From Soonwooa sp. (GTDB lineage Bacteria; Bacteroidota; Bacteroidia; Flavobacteriales; Weeksellaceae): 64,000 nt of DNA. Below, in pieces: positions 32,961 through 41,889 of this stretch (positions are counted from its first letter, which is position 1; each line of letters opens with the position of its first letter). A program made the position numbers and the translations under genes. The notes beneath the pieces are model-generated. The model was not told where the DNA came from. It saw only the letters and a program-made list of their open reading frames with translations, and ran no database searches. The stretch lies in assembly GCF_030151385.1 (NCBI RefSeq), contig NZ_JASLDS010000030.1, positions 103,483-167,482 on the forward strand, read 5' to 3'.

Positions 32961-34973
32961 CTATGCTTCAACAAAATACATTTCCATTTCACCTTTTCCT
33001 TTCACAGAAATCTGTCCGCGGTAAGTGGTTGCGAAATCTTCTTTTACTAATTCGTATGTATTTTTTGAAATATTAATTTTTCCTTTCTCGCCCGATTGTT
33101 CCATTCTGGCAGCTGTATTTACGGTATCGCCCCAAATATCGTAAGCGAATTTCTTTACTCCAATAATTCCGGCAATCAAAGAACCCGAATTGATTCCGAT
33201 TCGGATATCCAGTGCATGCTGACTTTCTTTTTTACGATTTTCAATAAAATTAAGAATATCAAATGCAGCTAAAACAGCATTTTGAGCATGTCTCGGATCT
33301 TCTTGTGGCAATCCACTTACTGCCAAATACGCATCGCCAATGGTTTTAATTTTCTCCAAATTATGTTTTTCCATAATCATATCGAAAGCGGTAAAGCATT
33401 CATTTAATTCTTTCAACATGGCTTCAGGACCAATCTCTTCTGATTTCTTTGTGAAACTCACAAAATCGGTAAACAAAACCGAAACTTCATCATAAAAATG
33501 CGCCTTTGAACTTCCTTTTTCTTTAAGTTCTTCGGCTACTTCTTCTGGCAAAATATTTAACAATAAATTCTCTGATTTTTGCTTTTCCAATTGTAATTCA
33601 GCGGTTCTTTCTTCTACTTGTTTTTCAAGAATTTCATTTTGATTTTGAAGAATATTTTGTTTCTCTTGCTCTTGCTTTATCGTTAAATCCGATAGTCGAT
33701 TCACCTCTACCAATTGTTTTGTTAATCCTACATTGGTCGCTGCAAATTGCCATCCCAAATACGCCGAAATAGAAATAGGAAAACTAAACAAAATCAACAA
33801 AATTACATACTTATAATTAACACCTAGAAAACCTGTACTAAAATTATAATTTCCTCCTCCTAAAAATAAACCTATGATAAAAATAACAATAACTCCAAAA
33901 AAAACAAGGATTCCACCGCCAACAATAAAAGCGGATTTTTCTTTTCTCAACATGGCTCGAACAATAAGAATAAAAGATTCGAATCCTACAAAAACCATGT
34001 ATGAAATGAGAAGTAAGCCAGCCCAATTGGGGTCTTTTAAAACTACAAGACAAATAATTCCAACAACAGGAAATATAGATGATATATAAAAGCGACGAAT
34101 CTTTTTGCCAAAAAGTGAATTTACAAATGCTGTTAATGAAAAGCAAAATGCCGCAAAACTAACATAAAACCAAAAAACGTAATCATTAATTTTATTTGGA
34201 TCTTCAATTTGATACAACAAAACAACCAAATAACTCATCACAGCTATAGAGAGGTTGTATATCCCAAAGTACAAATTGTAAATCGCTTTACGATAAAATA
34301 AAAAAAGTAATAAATGGATAAAACCTAATGCCAAAAATATTCCCGAAATAAGCATTGTAAAAGAGAAGAAAGTTTTGTTCTCCTTCATTTTTTTTGCAAC
34401 AAGCTCATTCGCATCACTAAAAAACAATGAGAAGCCACTTCCGAAATTTACAATAGCGCGTTTTTCATTTTTATTCACTTCTTGAAAACGAACAGCCACA
34501 ACGTGGGTTAAAGTATCCGAAATCGTTATAATATTAGGAATTGTTTTTCTGATTTGATACACAGGTTTTTTAGCGTCTACTTTCCCCAGAGTTTCAAACT
34601 TTTTTCCGTCCAAATAAATTTCCGATGCGCCGTTCTGGGTTACATTTAAAACAATTGGTTTATTTGCCATGGTAGGCGTCAGTTTGAAATAATAGCGCAA
34701 CCAATATATTTTAGGACGCTTATCCGATTCTTCATCCGATAGATACTTCCAAGAAGTATCGTCAAAATCTTTAGTTGCATATTCAGGACGATCATCTGGA
34801 CTATACTTCCAAACTTTTTCGTTAAGCATCGCTGTCCACTCATTGTTGACAGAACCATCAATAACTTCAGGTTTATCTTTGTTGTTTTGCGCAAGAACAA
34901 AAGCCTGAATAAGAAGCATTACTACAAAAATACTTCCTTTAAAAAATCTATAAAATCCGAATGTTTTTTCCAA
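32961..34973 (-). CDS. Membrane adenylate cyclase, class III, with 7TM sensor
   Basis: Makes cAMP by the predicted chemistry. 670 residues: signal peptide (ends near FVLAQ), an extracellular beta-sandwich (about 30-185; YWLRYYFKL), seven membrane helices (about 195-415), a coiled coil (about 425-475) and a class III cyclase domain (about 490-670). Key residues present: metal Asp503 (LFTDF) and Asp547, adenine-specifying Lys543 (KIKTIGDAY) and Asp612 (YDIWGDTVN), transition-state Asn619 and Arg623. Layout matches 7TMR-DISM receptors. Starts at TTG; in-frame TGA is four codons upstream and no ATG precedes the signal peptide. Confidence 0.9.
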   Translation of the reverse strand: MEKTFGFYRFFKGSIFVVMLLIQAFVLAQNNKDKPEVIDGSVNNEWTAMLNEKVWKYSPDDRPEYATKDFDDTSWKYLSDEESDKRPKIYWLRYYFKLTPTMANKPIVLNVTQNGASEIYLDGKKFETLGKVDAKKPVYQIRKTIPNIITISDTLTHVVAVRFQEVNKNEKRAIVNFGSGFSLFFSDANELVAKKMKENKTFFSFTMLISGIFLALGFIHLLLFLFYRKAIYNLYFGIYNLSIAVMSYLVVLLYQIEDPNKINDYVFWFYVSFAAFCFSLTAFVNSLFGKKIRRFYISSIFPVVGIICLVVLKDPNWAGLLLISYMVFVGFESFILIVRAMLRKEKSAFIVGGGILVFFGVIVIFIIGLFLGGGNYNFSTGFLGVNYKYVILLILFSFPISISAYLGWQFAATNVGLTKQLVEVNRLSDLTIKQEQEKQNILQNQNEILEKQVEERTAELQLEKQKSENLLLNILPEEVAEELKEKGSSKAHFYDEVSVLFTDFVSFTKKSEEIGPEAMLKELNECFTAFDMIMEKHNLEKIKTIGDAYLAVSGLPQEDPRHAQNAVLAAFDILNFIENRKKESQHALDIRIGINSGSLIAGIIGVKKFAYDIWGDTVNTAARMEQSGEKGKINISKNTYELVKEDFATTYRGQISVKGKGEMEMYFVEA

Positions 34974-34994
34974 AGTTGTAATTCAAAAAATAAA

Positions 34995-37355
34995 TTAAAT
35001 TCTTTCAACAAAATACATTTCCATTTCGCCTTTTCCTTTCACGGAAATCTTGCCACGATAAGTGGTCGCGAAATCATCTTTTATCAATTCGTATGTATTT
35101 TTAGAAATATTGATTTTCCCTTTTTCGCCCGCTTGTTCCATTCTGGCAGCCGTATTAACCGTATCTCCCCAAATATCGTAAGCAAATTTCTTCACCCCAA
35201 CAATTCCTGCGATCACTTGTCCAGAGTGAATTCCTATGCGTAAATCCAAAGCATGTGGACTCACTTTTTTACGTTCCTCAATAAACTTAAGGATATCCTG
35301 ACTCGCTGCGATGGCATTTTTTGCGTGATCTTTATTAGTCGTTGGAAGTCCGCTCACCGCGAGATACGCATCGCCAATAGTTTTAATTTTTTCCAAACCA
35401 TGTTTGCCCATAATATTGTCAAATTCGGTGAAGCAAACATTAAGTTCCGCCAACAATTCCTGAACACCAATCTTCTCAGAAGCTGCTGTAAAATTGACAA
35501 AATCGGTAAACAAAACCGAAACCTCATCATAATACTTCGCTTCGGATTTTCCTTTTTCTTTAAGCTCTTGCGCAACTTCTTGCGGAAGAATATTCAGCAA
35601 CAAATCTTCGGATTTCTTTTTCTCCGCCGCGATTTTAATGCCGTCTTTTCTTTTTTGATTGTACGACCAACCTGCAAATCCTAAAAGCAACAAGGCTGCT
35701 AAAGCACCGCCAATAGACATATTTCGGATATTCTTAGATTTCGAAAGTTCGGCTTTGGCTTCTGCGTCTTTTTTCGCTTGTTCAGCTTTTGCCACTTTCT
35801 TTTCCTGCTCGTATTTTATAGCAACCGCTTTTTGCTCTTCATCGTATTTAATGCTGATTTCACGGCGCTTGTGTTCTTCTTCCAATAACAATCTTTGGCG
35901 TTCTTCTTCAGTTTTGGCAGCGGCTTGCTTTTTATCAAATTCGTAACGAAGCGCTTTTAACTCCAACTCTTTTTGAAGCTGAATTCTTTTTGTTTCTTCT
36001 TCTAATTTGATTTTTAATTTTTGTTCAGATAATGCTCGTTCTGATTGTACTTCTTCAATACCACGGATATTTTCGGCACTTGTACTTTTATTTTCAATTT
36101 CTTTATACTTTTTATAATACGAAAATGCAGATTCGTAATCGCCTAGCATTTCGTCAATTTTAGAATAGTATTCCCACACTGTTGCATCGAAACCTGTATT
36201 ATGAACAAGCTCGCCCGCAAGAACATCTTTATATCGGTCTTCAATCTCTGATCGTAATGATTTCAAAACTTCTTTTTTCTCCGTTTCACTAGAAAAAGTA
36301 GTAGCCCCTTCTTTTATTTGATCTACTTTAATCATTGGCATAAGAAGTTTAGAGAAAGGTTTAATCTGATACGCGCTATTTACGGGAGCCGATTCGAAGG
36401 CTTTTTGAGCGAATTCTTGAGCTTTTTTATAGTCTTTCTCTTTAAGATATAATTGTGCAAATAAATAATAAATTCGAGATGTATTTTCGATATTGCCTTG
36501 TTTATCATAATACGCTAAAGCATTAGAAGCATAATATTTTGCTTTTTCAAAGTCTTTAAGTTCCATATAGCAAAAAGAACGGATAACGTTAATGTTTGCT
36601 ACAGTTTCACTACTTTTTACTGGGCTAACATTTTCACCTTGATTTAAAAATTCTATTGCTTTGTTGAAATTTTTCATTTCATATTGCAAAAACCCCATAT
36701 AATAATAAGGCACATTCCTAAATTCTTTATCATATTTAGTTGAGTAATCGAGGTAATCATTTGCTTTTTTGAATGCTTCAGAATATTTGGTCTGAATAAG
36801 ATGATTCGATATATTCATCTGAAAAATATTCCTTATCAGAGAAGGTGATATTTTACCTGGATTTTTTTTATTTAACTCTAAAGCTTCATCCAGCAATTTA
36901 ATTGCTCCCGTCATATCATTTTGCATACTTCGGCTTGATGCTTTTGTCATCAGCAACTTTGCTTTGGAATCAAAATCGTTCAATAATTGAAAATATTTTT
37001 CCGCATCTTCTCTGTACTTTCCTGCCGTAGTGGGGTCACCTTTAAGGATATACATTGTAGACAGCGTCATGTACATATTTGCAACTAAAGAATTATTTTT
37101 AATTTTTTTACCATATTCAATCAAATCCCAACTGTACGCAACAATACTATCTTTCTGTCCCTCTTTATTAAATTGATTCATCAATGCAAGCTTAGCATCA
37201 ACTCGACTTTTTTCATCTTTAGCATCTTTCAGCTTTTGACGAAGTTCTGTAATAGCATTAGAGTCTTGAGCAAACGACTTTGGCATTCCTAAAAATGCAA
37301 AGAAAATAGCAAAGAAAATTTTGGAGTATAGATTTTTCAAGCTGTATTTTTTCAA
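34995..37355 (-). CDS. TPR-linked adenylate cyclase, class III
   Basis: Second cyclase, 786 residues. Signal peptide ends near KSFAQ (residue 30), TPR repeats follow (about 45-420), then a long Lys/Glu coiled coil (about 430-545), one membrane helix (about 555-575; IGGALAALLLLGFAGW) and a cyclase domain (about 605-786). Active-site set complete: Asp618, Lys658, Asp662, Asp727, Asn734, Arg738, so adenylate specificity is predicted. About 139 of 177 catalytic-domain residues match the downstream 7TM cyclase, implying tandem duplication. TTG start, no ATG available. Confidence 0.9.
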   Translation of the reverse strand: MKKYSLKNLYSKIFFAIFFAFLGMPKSFAQDSNAITELRQKLKDAKDEKSRVDAKLALMNQFNKEGQKDSIVAYSWDLIEYGKKIKNNSLVANMYMTLSTMYILKGDPTTAGKYREDAEKYFQLLNDFDSKAKLLMTKASSRSMQNDMTGAIKLLDEALELNKKNPGKISPSLIRNIFQMNISNHLIQTKYSEAFKKANDYLDYSTKYDKEFRNVPYYYMGFLQYEMKNFNKAIEFLNQGENVSPVKSSETVANINVIRSFCYMELKDFEKAKYYASNALAYYDKQGNIENTSRIYYLFAQLYLKEKDYKKAQEFAQKAFESAPVNSAYQIKPFSKLLMPMIKVDQIKEGATTFSSETEKKEVLKSLRSEIEDRYKDVLAGELVHNTGFDATVWEYYSKIDEMLGDYESAFSYYKKYKEIENKSTSAENIRGIEEVQSERALSEQKLKIKLEEETKRIQLQKELELKALRYEFDKKQAAAKTEEERQRLLLEEEHKRREISIKYDEEQKAVAIKYEQEKKVAKAEQAKKDAEAKAELSKSKNIRNMSIGGALAALLLLGFAGWSYNQKRKDGIKIAAEKKKSEDLLLNILPQEVAQELKEKGKSEAKYYDEVSVLFTDFVNFTAASEKIGVQELLAELNVCFTEFDNIMGKHGLEKIKTIGDAYLAVSGLPTTNKDHAKNAIAASQDILKFIEERKKVSPHALDLRIGIHSGQVIAGIVGVKKFAYDIWGDTVNTAARMEQAGEKGKINISKNTYELIKDDFATTYRGKISVKGKGEMEMYFVERI

Positions 37356-37435
37356 AAGACAAAAATAGAAATTTAATCGAATTTATCTTTATTCTTGAGG
37401 AAAATTATTGATAAATTAAATAGAATTAAAATACC

Positions 37436-38641
37436 TTAAAACAATGACAATTGTATTCCGTCTGTTGAAGGTTTTGCATCGCCCATAACCGTCTTACCAC
37501 CAAATCGAAATGAATTTCGGCGTTCGTCTTCAACAACAGCGTCAAAATCAAAATCAGGTGTAAAGTTCTTTTCAGTTTCGGCAACAATGCGGTGTAGCTT
37601 TTCGATTGATTTTAACTTATCCGAATTTCCGAGCTTGGATTTTTCTACTCCTTTTTGTAGAATCGAAATCGACTCATCAAACGTATTAATCGGTACAGGA
37701 AAAGGATGACCATCTTTCCCACCATGCGCAAAGGAAAAGCGCGCAGGATCTTTGAAACGCGACGGTGCACCATGAATAACTTCACTAACCAAAGCCAAAC
37801 TTTGCATCGTGCGAGGACCAACACCTTTTAACAATAACAAATCCTCGAAGTTTTGAGGTTGCAATTCGCGAGTGACATACAGCAAAGCACCAAGCCTTTT
37901 CAGATCGACATCTTTGGCAGTGACTTCGTGATGTTGCGGCAGAATTAAATTCGCAAAATCCTGCATAATCTTCTCGGAATTGGTATGTGAAATGTCTAAA
38001 ATTCCGTTTCGATTGTCTTTAGCATCACTTGCGGTAAGATTGAGAATTTCACCTCGATTAACACCTTGGATCGCGCTGTGAGGATCATCAACAAAGGATT
38101 TTAGATTTTCGGAATGCCAATGATAGCGACGCGCTGTTCCATCCGCATCATTCAGACCTTGCTGAATAACCGCCCAACTGCCTTCGTCACTTAAAATAAA
38201 ATTATGCAAATACAATTGATAACCATCTTGAATTGCTGTGTTATCAACTTTAGCTGTCAATTTGCTCGCTCGGACAAGGCTGTCCGCATTTAATCCAGTT
38301 TTATCGGCAATTAGGAGAAGTTCGGATGGCGTTTCTTTAGAATATTTGCCTTTGCCACCGCAAATATAAATTCCCAAATCTTTAGCAATAGGATTAATAC
38401 TGCGTTTGAGAGCGCCCATCACGGAAGTTGTAATTCCCGACGAATGCCAATCCATGCCCATAACAGCACCAAAACTCTGAAACCAAAAAGGATCAGACAA
38501 ACGACGAAGCACTTCAGCCTTTCCGTAATCTGCCAAAATAACTTCGACAATGGAAAGTCCCAAAGCAGACATACGTTCATACAACCACGGCGGAACTTTG
38601 CCGTAGTGAAGCGGAAGTGTTGCGGTGCCCGATCGTTTCAT
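37436..38641 (-). CDS. DUF763 protein with helix-hairpin-helix motif
   Basis: Cytoplasmic protein of about 401 residues. It matches the DUF763 family throughout (MKRSGTATLPLHYGKVPPWL at the N terminus, MDWHSSGITTSVMGALK, HANTSEK-like middle). A helix-hairpin-helix-type stretch near 275-300 (LLLLKGVGPRTMQSLALVSE) suggests nucleic-acid contact. No catalytic function is established. The start at ATG before KRSGTA is preferred over one eight codons earlier, because the earlier ATG falls in the loop of the tpx terminator and family members begin at this point. Confidence 0.85.
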   Translation of the reverse strand: MKRSGTATLPLHYGKVPPWLYERMSALGLSIVEVILADYGKAEVLRRLSDPFWFQSFGAVMGMDWHSSGITTSVMGALKRSINPIAKDLGIYICGGKGKYSKETPSELLLIADKTGLNADSLVRASKLTAKVDNTAIQDGYQLYLHNFILSDEGSWAVIQQGLNDADGTARRYHWHSENLKSFVDDPHSAIQGVNRGEILNLTASDAKDNRNGILDISHTNSEKIMQDFANLILPQHHEVTAKDVDLKRLGALLYVTRELQPQNFEDLLLLKGVGPRTMQSLALVSEVIHGAPSRFKDPARFSFAHGGKDGHPFPVPINTFDESISILQKGVEKSKLGNSDKLKSIEKLHRIVAETEKNFTPDFDFDAVVEDERRNSFRFGGKTVMGDAKPSTDGIQLSLF

Positions 38642-38646
38642 AGGAT

Positions 38647-38677
38647 TAAAAAACGGCCTACTCATGCAGACCGTTTA
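38647..38677 (-). terminator. Probable tpx terminator
   Basis: AAACGG/CCGTTT with a 14-nt loop and a T tract, 24 nt after the tpx stop on the minus strand and directly before the preferred DUF763 start. Confidence 0.55.
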
Positions 38678-38699
38678 GATTTTTATTTAAAGATAAATA

Positions 38700-39197
38700 C
38701 TATTTAACTGCTGCTAAAGCATTTTCGTAGTTTGGTTCTTGACCTATTTCTGGAACTTGCTCTGTGTAAACAACATTTCCGTTTTCATCAACCACTACAA
38801 CTGCACGACTCAAAAGTCCATGAAGCGGAGAATCTTGTAAAGTTACACCATAATCTTCTCCAAAACTTCCTCTGAAGTCCGATAAAGTTTCAACATCGTT
38901 AAGTCCTTCTGCAGCGCAAAAACGATTAAGTGCAAAAGGTAAATCGCGAGAAACGTTAACCACAACTGTATTGTCTAAAGAACTTGCATCTTGATTGAAA
39001 TGTCTTGCAGAAGCTGCACAAACCCCTGTATCAATACTTGGGAAAATGTTAAGAACAACTTTTTTTCCTTTATAATCGGATAATTTTTTTTCGGATAAAT
39101 CGGAAGCTACCAATGTAAAATCTTTTGCCTGAGTTCCAACTTCTGGAAGATTCCCTACTGTGTGAATTGGATTTCCTTTGAATGTGATATTCGCCAT
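38700..39197 (-). CDS. tpx: Thiol peroxidase (atypical 2-Cys peroxiredoxin)
   Basis: Reduces H2O2 and organic peroxides with thioredoxin as reductant. 165 residues, normal size. Peroxidatic Cys60 in DTGVCAASARHF, resolving Cys94 in NRFCAAEGL, as in E. coli Tpx. Followed by a weak terminator and then the DUF763 gene. Together with KatG in this window it covers peroxide defence, but the two genes are 14 kb apart and not coregulated by position. Confidence 0.95.
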   Translation of the reverse strand: MANITFKGNPIHTVGNLPEVGTQAKDFTLVASDLSEKKLSDYKGKKVVLNIFPSIDTGVCAASARHFNQDASSLDNTVVVNVSRDLPFALNRFCAAEGLNDVETLSDFRGSFGEDYGVTLQDSPLHGLLSRAVVVVDENGNVVYTEQVPEIGQEPNYENALAAVK

Positions 39198-39366
39198 TTT
39201 ATAGAATTTTAATTCTTGTAAAAATACAGAAAAGAGATTTAAATCTTTATCACGAAAGTTTTAAATTTATCATAAATTTTGCTAGTTTATTCATGGGAAT
39301 TTATCGCAAGGGAGCCATTATTAATCAATCTATTTTTTTTATCAAAGACTTTTTGTAGTATTATTC

Positions 39367-39401
39367 AAAAAAAAAGAATAAAACTAATTTTATTCTTTTT
39401 T
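39367..39401 (-). terminator. Terminator of SASA esterase-like gene
   Basis: AT-rich stem AAAAAGAATAAAA/TTTTATTCTTTTT with a short loop, just after the stop codon. Confidence 0.7.
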
Positions 39402-39406
39402 AAAAT

Positions 39407-41011
39407 CTAATTTTTAATAAATTTTTTGGAATATTTATTTTTGTCTGTTACAACTTGTATTTGGTAATTTGATTTAGGCAATGCTTTGATATTAATATGA
39501 GTTGCATAACTTTCTGTCATAATTTTTTTCCCGTCCATTGAGTAAATGCTTAAACTTTTTAAATTTTCATTTAAAGGAATCTTAACTGAAATAATTTCTT
39601 GAGCAGGATTTGGATAAATTTCTAAAGTTGATTCTTTTATATTATCCACAGCTAAAGTAGCATCTGTTGCAATTGGACGATATTTAAAACTTAACAGTCC
39701 CAATCCATTCTGATTAGGAATATAAGGTTGCGCTACTGATGATTGGATTAAATATCCTAAATATGCTGCCCAAGGATTTGCAGAAGTGAAAGATTTGTTC
39801 AAATTCAAAATAATCTTATCTCCTATGATAGAGCCACTTGTTACTGATACTGTTTCATCGGAAAAGTAAAATTGGTTTTCAACACCCGCTTGCCAAGTTA
39901 AAACACTTGTAGAAGGAACGATTTTTATTTCTATCTGGTTTTTATTGGAATTTGTGAATTTTACAGCGCCTACATTTGGTGAAACAATTCCATTCAAAGA
40001 TCCAGTATTGTAAATTTCGTAAGCTGCAAGATTATGAAGACTATGTGCAAATTTCTTATACCCATCAATTGTATAATGACACAAATCGGCAGGACTTGTA
40101 TCTACGCCATTGGTTGAAATAATTTGAGAATTTGGAATTTCTTCTGGAAGTTGACGTAATGCCTCAAAAACTTCAGTATTTTTTGTTACTACACAGCCTT
40201 TAATCTGAAAAATATATAGTTTGTCAAAAGCATAATTTTCTTTCCAAGCATTATATAAACTATTAAAAACTGTTTTGTATTGCGCAATTGTGGAATAAGG
40301 ACTATTATTTTCGCCCTGATACCAAATAATGGCACGAGAAGCTCCTAATTCAGAAGCTTGATATAGATTTAGAAGTTTTCCATAATTGGTTGTTGCATCT
40401 GTTGGATTTGCATCATTTCTTTGGAAATACTCAATACTTTGACCTCCTTCTGCCCCATTCATTATTGCTATAGGAATATTTTGACTTGCAGTAAGTTCAT
40501 CTGCAAAATGATATGCAATGCCACCTAAATACATGTTTGCTATCTTCCATTTGTCAACAGAACTATAGCTTCGTATAAATTGGTTGGTTGCTGTAAACGG
40601 TTGTCCAGAACCTTCTGCAACATTCGATTGTCCTTGGATAATATAGGAATCCCCTGCTACAATATTAAAGACAGAATACAAGGTTGTCCCAGTTTGTTCA
40701 ATAATACGGAACGAATAATTTTGTTTTTCTGCAATAATTGTTTGTTGAAAATTAAAATTTCCAATCCCTCCTGTATAAGTCATATTTTGAGTAATAGAAT
40801 TATACAAAACATCATTTCTATAGGTTTCTAAAGTTAATTTTGTATACCCAGATGAAGAAGGCACCGTCCCAATAAACTTTACTACAGCAGAGTTTGTAGT
40901 TAAATTTCGTGTGAAAAGTTGATTTCCGACAGGTTGTTTCGTAAAAGTAAGTTGAGCAAAAATCAAAGTATTGCAAAATATTGCAATTAAAGTAAAGTAA
41001 AAATTTTTCAT
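39407..41011 (-). CDS. T9SS-exported SASA-type carbohydrate esterase
   Basis: Secreted protein of 534 residues resembling sialate O-acetylesterase/SASA (SGNH fold). Signal peptide ends near LIFAQ. The nucleophile block is YIIQGQSNVAEGSGQP, and IIWYQGENNSPYS is the next block, both typical of the family; a DxxH-like tail is LCHYTIDGYKKFA. An Ig-like segment and a T9SS type A domain (IYPNPAQEIISVKI ... KKFIKN) finish the protein. It likely removes acyl groups from host or environmental glycans. Has the best promoter of the window. Confidence 0.85.
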   Translation of the reverse strand: MKNFYFTLIAIFCNTLIFAQLTFTKQPVGNQLFTRNLTTNSAVVKFIGTVPSSSGYTKLTLETYRNDVLYNSITQNMTYTGGIGNFNFQQTIIAEKQNYSFRIIEQTGTTLYSVFNIVAGDSYIIQGQSNVAEGSGQPFTATNQFIRSYSSVDKWKIANMYLGGIAYHFADELTASQNIPIAIMNGAEGGQSIEYFQRNDANPTDATTNYGKLLNLYQASELGASRAIIWYQGENNSPYSTIAQYKTVFNSLYNAWKENYAFDKLYIFQIKGCVVTKNTEVFEALRQLPEEIPNSQIISTNGVDTSPADLCHYTIDGYKKFAHSLHNLAAYEIYNTGSLNGIVSPNVGAVKFTNSNKNQIEIKIVPSTSVLTWQAGVENQFYFSDETVSVTSGSIIGDKIILNLNKSFTSANPWAAYLGYLIQSSVAQPYIPNQNGLGLLSFKYRPIATDATLAVDNIKESTLEIYPNPAQEIISVKIPLNENLKSLSIYSMDGKKIMTESYATHINIKALPKSNYQIQVVTDKNKYSKKFIKN

Positions 41012-41028
41012 ATTATCATTTGTTTTAT

Positions 41029-41059
41029 CAAACTTACTAAATTCATGCTTCTAAACAAA
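41029..41059 (-). promoter_or_regulatory. Consensus Bacteroidetes promoter of SASA esterase gene
   Basis: On the minus strand TTTG (41056-41059), exactly 19 nt, then TAAGTTTG (41029-41036). Both boxes match consensus perfectly; TSS about 10 nt before the ATG. Confidence 0.75.
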
Positions 41060-41147
41060 AATAATTTAATGCTATAAGTACAATTCCCTTATTTTAGAAG
41101 CTTGATACTCCATAAAATCGGGAAAAATTCCCAAATGATAATTTTTA

Positions 41148-41703
41148 TTAACTTGCTTCTTCTGTTTTGCCCGAATTTCCAATTAATCTGTTCAGTTCAT
41201 TCATTTCCTCCTTAGAAATTTCGCGAAATTTTCCATACAGAACGTCCAATTGCAAATTCAAAATTCAAATTCTTTTCAATTTGGTCACTTTACAATCAAG
41301 ACATTCGCATATACGACGGATTTTGTGTGCGAGTAATTCGGAACGAAAACTTATCGATTTGTTCTACAAAACATTTATTTGTAACCGTATCCAAAATCGA
41401 AATTCCATTTCTCCTTTTTCGAATAAAATGAAATTAAATAGGTTTGTTCACTTGTACCAAATATTCTTTTTCGTGATTGTTTTTTTGCTCAAAAACATTA
41501 GATACACAAAATCTTCGGTAGGTTCTGTTATCAATTTTCAGTCTAGTTCCACCTTATCATTATGCGCTACTTTGGCTCCCATTTCGGGCACTTTGTCATT
41601 AATGGTCAGACGTCTTTACTCTATGACTTCATCCGCTTCTCTTTCTACAGCAGAAACCAGATTCGTCAAGAAATTTGTTTATTCTTTTAAGATTTTCTTC
41701 GAT
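41148..41703 (-). pseudogene. rluF: Degenerate 23S rRNA pseudouridine synthase (RluF-like)
   Basis: No intact frame, but minus-strand fragments follow the RluF/RsuA family in order. ENLKRINKFLDESGFCCRKR (S4 start, 41645-41700) then NDKVPEMGAKVAHNDKVELD and LITEPTEDFVYL; KNNHEKEYLVQVNKPI (41437-41484); ISILDTVTNKCFVEQIDKFS; and RRICECLDCKVTKLKRI, then LDVLYGKFREISKEEMNELN ending in TEEAS. At least three frame changes and several stops separate them. The segment between YL and KNNHEKEY, which carries the catalytic Asp block (GRLDxxSxGL), is missing, about 65 residues. The opposite-strand open frame here is an artefact. Confidence 0.85.
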
Positions 41704-41816
41704 AATAAAATTGAAAAATTACCAAAAATTAGACTCCGTACCACCACCTTCAGAAATCAAGAAGATTTGCACATTAAATCAAGGCGAAAAATGACCCAAA
41801 ATCAGTTTTAAATTGT

Positions 41817-41824
41817 TAAATTTG
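41817..41824 (+). promoter_or_regulatory. -7 box of icd promoter
   Basis: TAAATTTG exact match, 65 nt before the ATG; no clear TTTG at -33. Confidence 0.5.
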
Positions 41825-41889
41825 TGCACCTTTAACAAAGAATGCAAGAATCTTGCATCAATTTTAAACCTCTTTTAAAAAAAGATATA

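Noticed and set aside
32961..37355. Pycsar-type anti-phage cyclase system
   Set aside because: Pycsar cyclases are paired with an effector (TM or TIR) that reads cCMP or cUMP; here the active sites are of adenylate type, with sensor domains and no such effector.
37360..37367. Full promoter for the cyclase run
   Set aside because: TATTTTTG fits the -7 box but no TTTG is at the -33 spacing, so I list it only as a hint and not as a feature.
41167..41811. Open frame of 214 codons on the plus strand
   Set aside because: It covers the decayed rluF pseudogene read on the wrong strand; composition is odd, no motif or homologue is recognisable, and the minus-strand fragments explain the region.
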